Assembly (NCBI GenBank): GCA_009829735.1 | Contig: CM020619.1 | Span: 14,437,777 to 14,501,776, forward strand | From: Pyropia yezoensis | Lineage: Eukaryota > Rhodophyta > Bangiophyceae > Bangiales > Bangiaceae | Length of the DNA: 64,000 bases | Reading direction: 5' to 3' | Part shown: piece after piece, positions 42,400 to 53,961 of the stretch | Position numbering within the stretch: the stretch's first letter is position 1 | How the letters are laid out: every line of letters begins with the position of its first letter | Translations under genes and position numbers: made by a program | Notes under the pieces: model-generated | Databases searched by the model: none | What the model saw: only the letters and a program-made list of their open reading frames with translations | What the model was told of the DNA's origin: nothing

Positions 42400-43077
42400 A
42401 TGGTCACCATCCGTGCGCTGGCGGCCTCGGCCATCGCTGCCGCGGCAGCGGTGGTAGTCGTCTTGGCGTCGGGTGCGGCGGCGCAGGCGCAGTCCACCGA
42501 GGCCAACTTTGCGCGGGTGCTCGGGCCGTCGGGCGGCGCCACCTGCGCGGGCGACGCCCCCCGGGTGCCGTTCAACGCGTCGCTCATTGGGACGGAGAGA
42601 AACGCGGCGTTTGAGTGTTACCGCCCACGGTCACCGCTGACCTTTAAGGTCCGCGCCCAGGCGCTGGTCATGACTGATGAGGATGGGGGCTATTACCGCG
42701 CAGAATGCGCGGGGGACGTCATTGCTCTCCGCTTTGACCGGGGGTGGAACCGGCCCTACTTCAACGTTAAACCCGGGTTTGACGTCATGGCCAAGTTTGG
42801 CACCGACTACAAGCTGCCCGATCGGTTTGGCGGAAGCTGCGACAAGGCACGCGCCGAGCTAGGCATCGCCGAGGGCCGCTACGGGCCGTGGGGCACCGGC
42901 CGCCCCACATTTGTGCGCCTCTTGTGTCTGATGACCCGCCTGGTGCGGCAGTTCCGCGACTTTCGGTGCCTTGACGCCAACACCCCGGTGTACAAGCCGG
43001 TTCAGCTGGACAGCCCGTTTGCGACCTTGGTGACCTTCCTGGAGGGCGTCGCCTACCTCTACATGGTGCCCGTCTGA
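42400..43077 (+). CDS. Small secreted Cys-containing protein, unknown function
   Basis: 225 residues from ATG 42400. The frame is open further upstream, but this Met starts a textbook signal peptide: a short basic-containing n-region, an Ala/Val core (residues 6-27) and a likely cleavage after the AAAQA region near residue 30. The mature part is globular and has six cysteines (49, 73, 103, 147, 176, 190), enough for three disulfides. Notable segments are RAECAGDVIALRFDRGWNRP and PTFVRLLCLMTRLVRQFRDF. I recognise no family. Codon bias is strongly G/C at third positions, like the collagen-like gene. Probably extracellular or cell-wall located (inference). Confidence 0.6.
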   Translation: MVTIRALAASAIAAAAAVVVVLASGAAAQAQSTEANFARVLGPSGGATCAGDAPRVPFNASLIGTERNAAFECYRPRSPLTFKVRAQALVMTDEDGGYYRAECAGDVIALRFDRGWNRPYFNVKPGFDVMAKFGTDYKLPDRFGGSCDKARAELGIAEGRYGPWGTGRPTFVRLLCLMTRLVRQFRDFRCLDANTPVYKPVQLDSPFATLVTFLEGVAYLYMVPV

Positions 43078-44931
43078 AAGGCATGAGGGTGGGGCCGTTT
43101 CATCTGTCTTTGGGAGAGGGGGTCCGCAGAAAATTGTAGGTTCTACAGTTGATTGCTCGCTTTGCTCACTGCTCTTGTTGCCGCATGGACATAGACATGT
43201 ACTGTACTGTACTGTATGTACTGTACTGTACATACGTACAGATGTCAAAGAATAACACCCACGACGCCGTGAAGTGTCTATCCACTTGATGCCGTTGTCT
43301 CCAACCTCCCCCAAGTTGCTCTATGAGGGCTGCGGGTGTCGTGACTCAGGGCGCCGACCACGCCGCCACAGGTGCCTTGAAGCGGCGGCATGGATGGCGA
43401 CGGCAACGCGGCGGATGGCCCTCGCGGTGGCGGCCGCGCCGCTGGTACCGGCATCGGCCACGACGGCAGTTGGACCCCTGCTGGTGCGGGAACAATATGC
43501 GCTCGCGCCACAGTTGTTGCTGCGGTTGTTTTGCCTGGTCGCCGAGACAGTGCGACGGTGCATGGCGTTGCCTCTGGAGATGGTCTCTGCGGGCGCCCCC
43601 CCTGCCGCCACAAGCGTCTCTGCGGACATCATCCCCGCCGACGCGGCCGTCGACGCTACCATTGCTGCTGACGCCGACGCCAAAGCCCGCCCCCGCCCCC
43701 GCTACCCTGCCCTTGGTGGACGGTGCGTTTGTCTGGAGTTTCTGCCTATACTGGAGGGCGTCGTGTCTGGCTATGTCCTCCTCCGAGTCTCGCACACAGT
43801 CGCAGGAGCTGTGACTGCTGTGGTGATCAATGCTGGCGGTGGTGCCTTTGGCCTGATTGTCCCCACTGCCGCCAATGGGGGAGCCGCCGCCGCTCCCGCA
43901 GCGGCCGCCACGATGGCCACCAGCAACATCCTGTACTGTACACGTCGTGGCACAGTTGGCCTACGTTCACAACATGAGCATGGTAACGGTCTACACAGCG
44001 GCGACCACTGCTCACCTGGCCGCTGAGGCGAGGAGGACTTCCCGGATACGCCCCCCCTCCGTGGTCCTGCGGAACAGCTGCCGACGACTTCTTGACATGG
44101 GTACCGGAGCGGGGGTGTGGTTTCAGTCGCTCAGCCGCCGACCCCGCGTCGCTCATACGGTGTCCACCCCCCCTCCCGCCGCGTGCCTCCTTTTTTCCCC
44201 CACAGCCCGCCGCCGGCGGCGGTTCACGCGCATGGCCAAACTGGGATGATGACGTCCATCGGGGGGGCAGGGGGGAGGGGTGTGAGATTCCAAAACATGC
44301 GCCAACCGTTAAGCCAGGCCTAGCGCTAATGCACCGACGCACGCACCGAGGTCAAGGTGCCATGACTCATATAGAGGTATTCACAAGGGGATGGTAAAGG
44401 GGGGGGCATACGGCCGCCAGAAGCGTGTAGAGGAGGAGGGACCGTGGCGCCGCCGCTGCCACCGCTGCCACCGCCGTCAGGCCCGCCACCCCACCTACAC
44501 TGCCCTTCCCCACCCCCCCCCCGCAAGCATTTTCGTTGCGGCCGCCGCGACGGTGGCAGCAATAAGGCTGGCACAGCGCGGCGACGTGCTAGCCCCCAGG
44601 TCACTCTGTCGCGCCCTGTGTGGGCTGCCAGCCACCCCTGGTGGCTCTGCCGGGCGGCTGCCCACCTTTGTCCGTTCAAACACCTGGTAGGGACAAAAGA
44701 AAAGCGTGACACTGACAACAACAAAAAACGATAAGAGCGGCGCCCCTGAAGCAGAGGCGCCTCGACTCTTTCGCGGGCTGCGGTTCTATGCCCGCCCTCC
44801 TGTTCCTCCCAAACCTGTCCCCCACCCGCGCTCTCCAAAGGGGCACCTGCACGCTACCTGCCAATGGCAGCTCCCGCTTCAACCCCCCCCTTATTCCCCC
44901 CAACCCATCTTGCAAAGAGAGTTCGGGCAGC
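43078..44931. other. No confident gene
   Basis: Holds a short TGTAC repeat and a 250-codon plus frame (43274-44026) with plausible stretches (REQYALAPQLLLRLFCLVAE), but comparable frames lie on the minus strand. Near 44740 a GGCGCC...GGCGCC inverted repeat and an oligo-A stretch follow the 3' end of the collagen-like gene and may belong to its 3' region. Confidence 0.35.
43197..43241. repeat. TGTAC microsatellite
   Basis: Five-base units TGTAC / ACTGT repeated about eight times with one interruption. The repeat is self-complementary and can fold on itself. Confidence 0.85.
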
Positions 44932-46608
44932 CTACAGGGTCATGCCCAGCTGCTGGAGGACCCGGTAGGTGTGCACGGGCTTTGGCTTCGGGTGGTAGTA
45001 GTGGCCACCGTGGCCGCGGTCGCCGCGGTCGCCCTTGCGCCCCTTGGGGCCGACCGGGCCAGCGGGGCCGGCGACGCCTCGAGGACCCATGGGACCGTCG
45101 GCGCCATTGTGGCCCTTGGCGCCACGAGGACCAACGGGACCGACCGCCCCGTCAGCGCCGGGCGGGCCCTTCTCCCCAGACGGACCCGTCGCGCCAACCG
45201 AACCCGCTGGGCCGACCGCCCCGACAGCACCATCCTTGCCATTCACACCATCCTTACCGTCGGCCCCATCTTCACCGTCTGCGCCGTCGGGGCCGCTGGC
45301 GCCCACAGCGCCGGCGGGACCAGCTGCACCGTCGTGCCCCTTCGCGCCATGCGGCCCCGCAGGGCCAGCCGCCCCGTCCGCGCCGGTCATGCCCTTGGGC
45401 CCAGACGGACCCATCGCGCCCACCTGCCCGTCGGCGCCGTCCTTCCCATTCTTGCCGTCATCCCCGTCCGCGCCGGCGGGGCCGACGCCGCCCGCTGGAC
45501 CGACGCCGCCGACAGCGCCATTGCCACCCTTGGCGCCAGTAGGCCCCACAGGGCCGACCGCCCCGACCCCGCCAGTCATGCCCTTGGGCCCCTGTGGCCC
45601 CGCCGCGCCGACGTTCCCGTCAGCGCCGTCCTTCCCGTCGGCACCATCCTTGCCGTTTGCGCCGGCCTGCCCCGGCTCGCCAACGCCCGTCATCCCCTTC
45701 ATGCCCTTGTCGCCCTTCATTCCCTGATCGCCCTTGGGACCCTTGGGGCCGTTGGGGCCAACATCACCCTTGGGGCCCGTTGCCCCCTGGTCGCCGTCCT
45801 CCCCATGTTTCCCCTCGGCGCCGCGAGGCCCCGTCTTGCCCGTGCCCATCGGTCCAGTCATGCCCTTCTCGCCCGTTGCCCCCATGTTGCCCTTTGGTCC
45901 CTTGTCGCCCTTGTCTCCCTTGTCTCCCTTGACACCCTTGTCGCCCTTGTCGCCCTCCTCACCGTCATCGCCGTCCGCGCCGGCCGGCCCCGGCTTGCCC
46001 TCACCTGCCGGCCCCTTCATACCCTTATCCCCCTTTGGCCCAGGCGGCCCTGCCTTGCCCGTCTCGCCGGCCGCACCAGCGTGGCCCTTGGGGCCACGCT
46101 CACCCCGCTTGCCAACGCCGGCGGGTCCCGCTGGCCCCACCGGTCCAGCAGGACCCGTCTTGCCCGGGTGGCCCGTCTTGCCAGGGGGTCCCGCAGGACC
46201 GCGCGGCCCAACCTGCCCGTACCTGCCCTTGACATAGACCACCCCAGACCTGCCTGCCGGCCCACGGGCGCCCATCGGGCCACGCGGCCCCGCCGGGCAG
46301 TGGCACCGCGGGCGGTAGTAGGTGCGGACCGACTTGCTCAGCGCCGCGGCCGTGTCGTCAATGCGCGCCACATGGTCGTCCACGTTGGCCTTGGCCGCCA
46401 CAACGTCCGTCTGCGTCGCAGCCACGGCGGCCATCAGCTCGGACCGGAGGGCAGCTGTGGCGTCCGCGACGGCCGTGTGCACGGCTGTCGACGGCAACGA
46501 TACTGGCCCCGTCACGGCCGTCGTGGCAAAGAGGACGACGAGGGTGGTGGCCACAGAGGCCGCCACGGCCACGCCGGTCGTGCGCCCAGACACCGCGGGC
46601 GACGCCAT
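44932..46608 (-). CDS. Membrane-anchored collagen-like protein
   Basis: 558 residues from ATG 46608 (MASPAVSG). The open frame extends to 46821, but that part is unlike the protein. Residues 11-33 form one hydrophobic segment (GVAVAASVATTLVVLFATTA), most likely a signal anchor giving a type II topology. Residues 42-94 are a helical, heptad-like stalk (AALRSELMAAVAATQTDVVA). A short RPRCHCP linker follows. From about 105 to about 530 the sequence is almost unbroken Gly-X-Y with KGDKGDKGDKG, GPKGPKGDQG and GKDGADGKDGADG runs. The last ~27 residues (GHGGHYYHPKPKPVHTYRVL) are non-collagenous. A GDRGDRG near the end contains RGD. The pattern is that of trimeric collagen-type fibres projecting from the cell surface. 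It is intronless here. A TATA-like box lies about 240 bp upstream. Confidence 0.9.
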   Translation of the reverse strand: MASPAVSGRTTGVAVAASVATTLVVLFATTAVTGPVSLPSTAVHTAVADATAALRSELMAAVAATQTDVVAAKANVDDHVARIDDTAAALSKSVRTYYRPRCHCPAGPRGPMGARGPAGRSGVVYVKGRYGQVGPRGPAGPPGKTGHPGKTGPAGPVGPAGPAGVGKRGERGPKGHAGAAGETGKAGPPGPKGDKGMKGPAGEGKPGPAGADGDDGEEGDKGDKGVKGDKGDKGDKGPKGNMGATGEKGMTGPMGTGKTGPRGAEGKHGEDGDQGATGPKGDVGPNGPKGPKGDQGMKGDKGMKGMTGVGEPGQAGANGKDGADGKDGADGNVGAAGPQGPKGMTGGVGAVGPVGPTGAKGGNGAVGGVGPAGGVGPAGADGDDGKNGKDGADGQVGAMGPSGPKGMTGADGAAGPAGPHGAKGHDGAAGPAGAVGASGPDGADGEDGADGKDGVNGKDGAVGAVGPAGSVGATGPSGEKGPPGADGAVGPVGPRGAKGHNGADGPMGPRGVAGPAGPVGPKGRKGDRGDRGHGGHYYHPKPKPVHTYRVLQQLGMTL

Positions 46609-46846
46609 TGCTAACAGCAGGATCGGAAACAGCCAGGTGGGGTAGCACGAGGAGCCTGTGAGCGGCAAACAGCCGGGCGACCAACGGAGGCAACCAGCAG
46701 AATGGGATGAGGGTGGGAGGCGGTGGGGGGAAGAACACCACCAGATGTGCGCGTCGCCGGCGGTTGGAGGGCGGGTGGAGGCGGTGGGATGAGACACTGC
46801 GGATGGGGCTCGAAGTGGCAAAAATGGGATGGCGGAGGGTGGCCTC

Positions 46847-46854
46847 TATATATA
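46847..46854 (-). promoter_or_regulatory. TATA-like box upstream of the collagen-like gene
   Basis: TATATATA on the minus strand (context GTGTATATATAGAGG) in otherwise very G+C-rich DNA, 239-246 bp before ATG 46608. This would give a 5' leader of roughly 210 bases. Confidence 0.5.
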
Positions 46855-48076
46855 CACGCTCGGCGCGCCGTTGCCGCTCATCGCCACGGCCACGGCGAGC
46901 CGCGCGCCGCGACCAGCGGAGGGGCAAGCCCCCACGCGGGCGCGACGCAGGAGCCCCTCCAGCCACGAGACGCCGCCGCCGGTGCCGTAGCCGTCACCAC
47001 AGCTGCCGCCGCCGCCGTCTCAGCTGCCTCCACAGCAGGCCGCCGCCATCCTCCGCGGGAGTGCCCAAAAGCTCGATGCGGCGCCCATAACCAGCGCACT
47101 TTGTGGACACCCGCCAGTTGGGATACCGCCGCTCAATGGAAGGGGGGGGGGGAGTTTGCGTGAACAGCGGGGAAGGGGAGGGGGAGAGAATCGGGGGAGG
47201 ACAGCGCGTGGGAGAGGGCGGGGGGGCGCACCAGGGGGATGCCGGGCGCCAAGGCCCTGCGGCGGCACCCCGGCGCGGCGATCGGCCGGCCGGCCGGGTC
47301 GCCGTGGGGCACAGGCAGCGCCGCCCGTCGACAATGGCGTCAATGCAGGCGCCGCGCGCCGCGGGAGAGGAAGGGGAGGGAAGGGGGCGGGTGGAATGGC
47401 GGTGGTGGTTGCGGCGGTGGAGGCAGCGGCGATCCACCAGCCCGCGGCAGCGCTACGACGCCAACGAGTGCGCCATGCTTTTCGCCTCTCGAGGTAGCCC
47501 GAGCGCATGCACGCCCCTGGATGAAGCGCGAGTGCACGGACGTTCGTGGACGAGAGAGGCGCATCTCTTTGGCAGGTGTGCTCGGACGGCAGGACACGAG
47601 TGAGCTCTCGGACTTGGATAGGACCGGAATCGTCCTGGGGAAGGACTTCGGTTGCTCGACTGCTGCGTCCATGAAGACGCAATTCTTTCTCTATGTAGCG
47701 TACTTTGGCACCCCTCTCGTCGTGAGACTCCACGCTTTCCTCCCTCCTCGATCACAAACCCCGGACGCCGCACTGCCATGGCGGGCCGCTGTCCCCCTCG
47801 TCGACGCAACGGCAGCGCCGACGGCGGCGGACGTCGACTCTGCGACGTTCGCTCGGGCGCAGACCCATGACGGCACCAACGTCTCATTTTCCTTTTCTTC
47901 CTCCTCGCCTTTGCCGCTCGGGCATGTGTTGGAGATGGCCTCTGCTTCTACTCGTGAGGTGCCGCCAAGTGGGCGGCCATGACCCTGGACGGGCGGGCAC
48001 CATGACAAGGTAGAAGACGAAGTTTTATGTACAAATGCGTTTCGCATGAACCCATCGGGAAGGGGGCGAGGCCGTG
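46855..48076. other. No confident gene
   Basis: Open frames of 150-250 codons on both strands (minus 47020-47733, plus 47239-47982) are Arg/Pro/Ala-rich and unrecognised. The sequence presumably holds the collagen-like gene's promoter on the left and the 3' end of the zinc-finger gene on the right. Confidence 0.35.
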
Positions 48077-49660
48077 TCAAAAGGCCACTCCCGTTGCTGC
48101 GTGCGCCTCTCCCAGGATTTCATCCAGGAGGCAGCCCGCGTCGCGGACAGCCGTCTCGGCGACGGGGTCGGTGGCGGGGTCGGCGGCGTCCCACTGCTCT
48201 GCCGCCGCCCAAATGTCCCATCCGTGCCCGCGGTCGCTCCCAAGCGCGCCGCCGCTGCCGCCGCCGCCATCATGGCTGCCAGAGCCTTCACTCCCGCTGT
48301 CCCCGTCCGCGGTGGCCACGGGCGGCCCCACGGGGCACCACGACGGCAACGACGGCGACGGCGGCAGCGGCGGGGACTCGGCCGACACCATCGACCACGA
48401 GGAGTCGGGGGAGGCGCTCTGGGCGGGGCCAGCGCGGGGGCGAGCGAACGGGGGCGTGCCAGGGTCAGCTGCCGCGGCGGCTGCCGCCATGTCCGCCGCT
48501 GCCGCCGCCGCCGATGCCGCCGCCGCCAATGTCGCCGCCGCCGCCGCCCCGGCGTCGGAGGGCGTGTCTGTGGACCGAGGGGTCCCCGCCGCAACTGGCC
48601 GCCGCTTGGACGGCGGGCGGGGCTTGGCCACCCGCCCCCCACCGCGGGGGACCCGGTGCGGCGGCGGCGGCGACGGCCGTGAGGTGGCGGCTGGCGGCGT
48701 CGGTGGGGACGCCGCCGTCGCCGTCGGCGGCGGCGGCGCCGCCGCCGCCGCCGCCGCCGCCGCAACCATCCCCTCCCATGGCATGGCGTCGCGGCGGGGC
48801 TGCCAGCATGACCGCGACGGGTCGGCCGGCACTGGTTGCTGGCGCGATGACGCGCCCCAGGGAGTTGCCATTGGTCTTGCCGTCCGCGGCTGCGGGCGCG
48901 GCGCCCCCCCCCCGGCCAATGTCGTGCGCTTGGACGACGGTGAGCGTGCCCCCACGTCCACCGCTGATAGGGGGGCGGCCGCAGCGGGCATGCCCCCTGT
49001 GACGGGCACGGCGATGGGCGGGTAGATGGCGGTTGGGCCAGTCGCAGCGGTGGCGGCGGCGGCACTGCCGGCTCCGCCGCCTGTCGCCGCCAGCGGCCAC
49101 GTGCACAACACCCAGGCGGTGGCCATGGCCGGCTCGTCCGTCCCCGCCGCCTGGAGCGACGGCGGCAGCAGCGTCATCGGCGGCGACGGCAGCGACGGCG
49201 GCAGCAGCGTTGGCGGCGACGGCAGCGGCGGCGGCAGTGTCGGCCGACGCGACGGCGGGGACACCACCGGTGTTGGGTCCATCCTTTGGCGTGCCGCCGC
49301 CGCCGCCGCTGCCCGCCGCGGCGGCGACGGCGGCGACGGTGGTGTTGCCGGCGGTGGCGACGCGGCCGTAGCGGCGTTCGCCGCGACCCCGTCGCGGTGA
49401 TCTTGGTTGGCGGCCACCGCCGCGGCGGGCACTGGCGCCTTGGGCTTGAAGCACGCCTTGCAGTAGGCGCAGCGGATGTGGTTGCGCGCCCCACACGCGG
49501 CACACAGCACAAAGACGCGGGCGCGGGGGCAGGCGCGGCGCTCGGGGGGGCGCCCCCGCCCCCGCCACCCTGGCGGCGGCGCCACGTCGGGGGGGGGGGC
49601 CGCCCTGTCGGGCGCGATGGGCACCAGCGAGGAGGGGGCGACGGGGGGGGCGGCGGCCAT
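48077..49660 (-). CDS. RanBP2-type zinc-finger protein, paralogue A
   Basis: 527 residues from ATG 49660 (MAAAPPVAP). Residues 49-73 are VFVLCAACGARNHIRCAYCKACF. C53, C56, C67 and C70 with N60 fit C-x2-C-x3-N-x6-C-x2-C, the RanBP2-type finger, except that the usual Trp two residues before the first Cys is Val. RanBP2 fingers bind single-stranded RNA or ubiquitin; the N-x2-R part resembles the RNA-binding type (family knowledge). The rest is long Ala/Pro-rich low complexity, an acidic Gly/Ser segment (DGDSGSEGSGSHDGGG), WDIWAAAEQWDAAD and a C-terminal GCLLDEILGE. The same finger at the same residue numbers and a similar C-terminal motif recur in the gene at 55324-56334. This start was chosen because it makes the two proteins align without gaps to the finger. 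Confidence 0.75.
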   Translation of the reverse strand: MAAAPPVAPSSLVPIAPDRAAPPPDVAPPPGWRGRGRPPERRACPRARVFVLCAACGARNHIRCAYCKACFKPKAPVPAAAVAANQDHRDGVAANAATAASPPPATPPSPPSPPRRAAAAAAARQRMDPTPVVSPPSRRPTLPPPLPSPPTLLPPSLPSPPMTLLPPSLQAAGTDEPAMATAWVLCTWPLAATGGGAGSAAAATAATGPTAIYPPIAVPVTGGMPAAAAPLSAVDVGARSPSSKRTTLAGGGAPRPQPRTARPMATPWGASSRQQPVPADPSRSCWQPRRDAMPWEGMVAAAAAAAAAPPPPTATAASPPTPPAATSRPSPPPPHRVPRGGGRVAKPRPPSKRRPVAAGTPRSTDTPSDAGAAAAATLAAAASAAAAAADMAAAAAAADPGTPPFARPRAGPAQSASPDSSWSMVSAESPPLPPSPSLPSWCPVGPPVATADGDSGSEGSGSHDGGGGSGGALGSDRGHGWDIWAAAEQWDAADPATDPVAETAVRDAGCLLDEILGEAHAATGVAF

Positions 49661-50495
49661 GGTGGTGGCCGCTTCTTTTGAACGTCTGCAGGTGGGGGAG
49701 CGGGGGGTCGGGGGTGGGAGGGCGGTATGCAAGCGTTGAGGCAGCCAGGGCAAGCGGTTGGTGATAGTGGTGGTGGGAGAGCGGAAGCGCGGGGGGGGGG
49801 GCAGGAAGAGGAGAGGGATAGGTGGGGGGGGGAGGGAGAAGGAGGGATGCGCGGCGAAAGAAGGTGGAAGGTGGGGATGGTGGAGAAGAAGCTGGGGCAG
49901 TGGGACGGCGGGACGGCGGGACGGGGGGGGGGGGGGGGGGGGGTCGTCGACGGTGCACGCTCGTCTCTTGCGACAGCGAACGACGGCGGGGTGCCGTCAA
50001 CCCGGCGGCGGCCGTCGCTGCGTCGGCACCCGCGCTGCTCTTATCGACTTCTCGCCCGTTGCGTCACGGCCAGGCCCGCGACTGGCGCGCCTGCACCCAC
50101 ACGCCGGCACGCCCCTGCCGGCCACCGTCGCCAGAACGGTGCCCCCCCCCCCCCCCCACGCCGCGCCAGTCAGTCCCGTCCCTTCCCCCCCACCCCTTGC
50201 TCAACGGCCCTGCTTCCCTTCCCCCGCCGCCACTCCCCACGGGGGGTGTGGGCGTGGCCTGACGGCGTCGTGCACTGCTGCAAGAAAAAATACCCTAGCG
50301 GCGCGCCCCCGCCGCCACCACCACCGCCCCGCCGGTGACGGCGTGTCACCGACGGGCGACCACGCCCAACGGGGCGGCCGCCATCCCCCACGCCGCCGCC
50401 GCCGCCACCGCTGCAGCCCCGAGCGAGCTGCGTGCAGAAGGACCTTTGTCGCGGCGGGGGCTGGGGGTTCCGCCCGCGGCCACGCGCACACTCCC

Positions 50496-50529
<34 letters not shown>

Positions 50530-53500
50530 CTCCCCGCCCCCACACCTGCCTCCTGTAGCCACGCCCTCCACTTTCAGACGACCCCTTCCACCCTTCCCGT
50601 CCATTCCAGCCCACCTGTCCCTCTCCATCTGACACCGCACAGTTCCTTTTTGGTCACAGTGGGTCCCGCCGCCTGCGGGGCGGCACACTCAGGCGCGCTC
50701 ATCCCTCACCCCCCACCGACCTCCACGCGCCCACCACCCCCCTCCCTCCTTGTTCCTCTGCCTTCCCGCGAGCACGCGCTGGCTTTCCCTTCATCGCTCG
50801 TGCCGCCACGGCCACGCCATGCTGTCTGTTGGCTGGTGCCAAGGGTGTGGGCGTGGGGGAAGGCTGGGGTGACCGTGACTGTGGTGGTGGTGGAGGTGGT
50901 AGCGAAGCTGCTGGTGTGCCTGCGCCGCCTACCTGTCCCCCAAACGCCCCGCACGAGCGAAGGGGGGTGGTGGGGGGGGGGGTCGGGGCGGAAAAAGCGG
51001 GGCGAGCTGTCGCTACCAATCGGGCGCGCCGCCGCTACTAACAGGCGCGGCCGGCGCGCACGCCGCTGCACGCGCATGGCCGTACATACTGTACATGCGG
51101 GGCGCGCGGGTGCAGGGGGGGGTCAGGCCGACACGCCGCGCGAGCGCGCGCGCGCGTGCCCCAGTTGGGCAGAGAGCCCAACGCACGGCGGGCGTTCCCG
51201 CCCATCCTCTGCCCCGCCACGCGTGGCGGGCGGGGGAGGAGGGGGGGCAGGGGCCACCGCGTCCCCGCCCCCCCCCCAACCCCCCCCTCCCCAACGTTGG
51301 TCCCCTTCCCCCAGACGACGGGGAGCACGGCGTTGGGGGAAGGGGGTGACCCCACGGACCGACGGGCAGCCGTCACGAAGGCACACTCCCGCGCCTCGCC
51401 GGGCGCCACTGGTGCCTGCTTGGGGAGTCCCCGGGCGCGACGGGGGACGGGCTCGGGGGATGGGGTGCTAGCCATTCACTCGGCCTGACTCGGGCGCGTC
51501 TGCCCCATCGCCTGGATGATGGGGGGTGAGGCGGGAGAAAAGAGGGGGGGCAGGGAAAGGGGGGAGGAGCAGGGGGAGGGGCGTGGGTGTCCAGGCGGGG
51601 CGGGTGGGCGGGCAGCACGCCCCTACACAACATCAACCCTGCCAACCCGCGCCGGCCGTTGCAACGCCCGGGAGCCCCGCCCACGGCACACGGCACCGGG
51701 TCGCCGCGGCAATGATAACGGCGACGGCGGGCGGGCCCGCCGCCGCAGCCCGCAACACGCCCTGGTGGAGGGGGGAGGGGGAGGCTTTTCTTTTTTTGTG
51801 GGGGGCACCTTAACCAACCCAGAGCCGACCCGACCCCAGCCCCGGGCCCACGCCCGTATCGCAGGACATACAGGGTCGCCACCCCCCCACCCCCCCCACC
51901 TCCACGACAGGGGGCACGTATCCAGCACGCGTCTCTTATCTCGTGGAGAGGAGGACAGAGGAGAAGGGAGGTGGCTGTGTGGGGGTGGTGACGGGCGCGC
52001 TGGCCAGGTAACCCATTCGAGCCCCGCGCCAGGGAAGGAAGCGTGGCGCCACCCCGCCCTCTCGGCGCGGACCCCGCTGCCGCTCTAACCGCCTTCCTCG
52101 CCCGGGAGGGCGTCCTCGTCCCCCCTTGTCGATCCGCGGGGCTGTACCTGTACGTCAGCCCGCGGGCGCGTCGGCCCACCCACCCAAAGCGACCTGTGGT
52201 GGAGGGTGCGCGCCCGTCAGTACCCCGCCGCACCCCCCCAACACCGGTGGCTGCGTGTCCTATCATTCAAACCGCTCCAGCACTATTTTGCCCCACCGGC
52301 CCGGCGCGGGGTGGCGCCGCCGCACCCCCCCCCCCACCCCACGGTCGCCGTCGCCTGCAAAAGCCGGTGCGTGCCATACTCTTATCGGCGTCCTGCAGTC
52401 AAAGGTCGGCACCGTTCCTCATCACCCGCCCTCCCGCCCCCCTACTGCCCACCCGCATGGACTACCACATCACCTCCCCCGCCAACCGTGCACACTGAGC
52501 GGCACCTTCTCCCGCCTCCCCCCCCCCGGCTCGTCTGGCTCGTCCAGCACCTAAAGCGGAAAGCTTCGGGAGGGGGAAGGAGAAGAAACCATGTAAGGTT
52601 GCGGCCAAAGAGGAGCCGGAAGGGGATGGGGGGGGCGGGCACAGGGCGAAACGGTCGTGTTGCTGGCGAGCACCAGGCGCGAGTACCAGGACCCGGGGGG
52701 TGCTGCTGGTCCAGCCCGCGTGGCCCCGCAGCCCACCGCCCTCCGTCTGTCGCAGGCGGCACTGACCGATGGGTGGGGACTGCTGCCCTGTGGCCCTTCC
52801 ATTATTCGTGGAACGCCTGCTGGCGACCTCCTCGGCGGGGGCGGGGTGGAACATCTGGCGCGGGGCCCAGGCGGTCGGGGCGCCAAGAAAAACCGTTCCA
52901 GTTGATGGAAACAGGCTGGCATAGTGGCCGCCGTGGCCACACGTGCGCTACATAGAGCCATCAGGCCTCGCGCAGAGGTCGTGCTCCCCCCGTTTCCAAG
53001 CAGTCCTCTGAACATTTTCCGTGTAAGTAGAAAGGCTCGCCTCCCACGCGCAACACGGTTTTCTGATGCATCATTCGCCTACAGCTGTGCTGCCTGGCCA
53101 GACCTGCCCTGCTGCCCTTTGCACTATCATAGTACATGATCGAGCCTCATGACACGTCCCCGTGTGGGCCGTACCAACTTGGCCAGTCGGCCATCCGAAT
53201 TGGGTGGAGGCCTGCGAGCGTCCTGTGTTGCCAAGCCGTACTCGGCCTCTGTGCCTCGGCACGCGTGGCACGCAGCCTCTGGGGGGGGTCGTGCGTTCCT
53301 TGTCACGGAGATGATGGCCCGGCCCAGCGTGTCTTCCCATCATAGCCTCCCTTGCCACCCACTCCCCGGTCCGCGGCACCGCCTTGAGAGCAGACGCGGC
53401 ACATGGGGCCTCGCCCTAGAGGCAGCACCCCGGCCGCAGCCCGCAGGCGCGCCAGTGTGCGGATCTGTGGCGGCTGGCTGGGCCTAACAGCGCTGGGGGG

Positions 53501-53961
53501 GTCAGCCAGCCACAGGAGATCCGCTCTGCGGCGGGTCACTGATCGCCTCCATCCCAGGCGCGCAGGGCCATCCAAAGCACGGGTCACGCCTTGCCCGGGG
53601 CGTCCTCTCCCCCGAATCTTCTCGTAGAGGCGCGGTATCCGCGTGTAGGGGCGCCGAGAAAATCTCGGAAAATCCAGACTGGGTTCCTGGGGGTCCACCT
53701 GCCGCCCACCAGTGATGTTGGACTGCGGCCCGCCAGCGGCCGAGACAGGTGTACTGTAACTTGTCGTGTTGCTTGGAGATCGGACGAGCCAGGAGCCAAG
53801 ACGTAGGGCGTCGTTGACAGAGGTGTCACGCTAGGAACACCCAAGCGTTGGGCGCAGTCTGTGTCAATGTTTCATTGGACATTTAGCGTTTAGTGAGGTA
53901 CATATGCAAAACACCTACTGCAGCAGGCCAGAAGGAGCGTTCAGAGCCTTGAACCGGTGTC
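49661..53961. other. No confident gene in about 4.3 kb
   Basis: Very G+C-rich with many homopolymer runs. Long frames on both strands (for example plus 50335-51471, minus 51373-52266, plus 52206-52955) are Pro/Arg/Gly-rich, overlap each other and show no domain. Around 53459-53522 an imperfect fold-back (GCGGATCT...AGATCCGC) is visible. Confidence 0.35.
50497..50526. repeat. Run of 30 C
   Basis: An uninterrupted homopolymer. Its length in the real genome is likely to differ, and any frame crossing it is unreliable. Confidence 0.9.

Noticed and set aside
43274-44026. 250-codon plus-strand frame
   Set aside because: No domain and similar frames on the other strand; kept only as a remark.
44788-46614. 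608-codon plus-strand frame opposite the collagen-like gene
   Set aside because: It is the shadow of a Gly-X-Y gene; the minus strand has the anchor, stalk and regular glycine spacing.
52010-52050. tRNA-like ATTCGAGCCCCGCGCCA
   Set aside because: Upstream sequence does not form D and anticodon arms or a matching acceptor strand.
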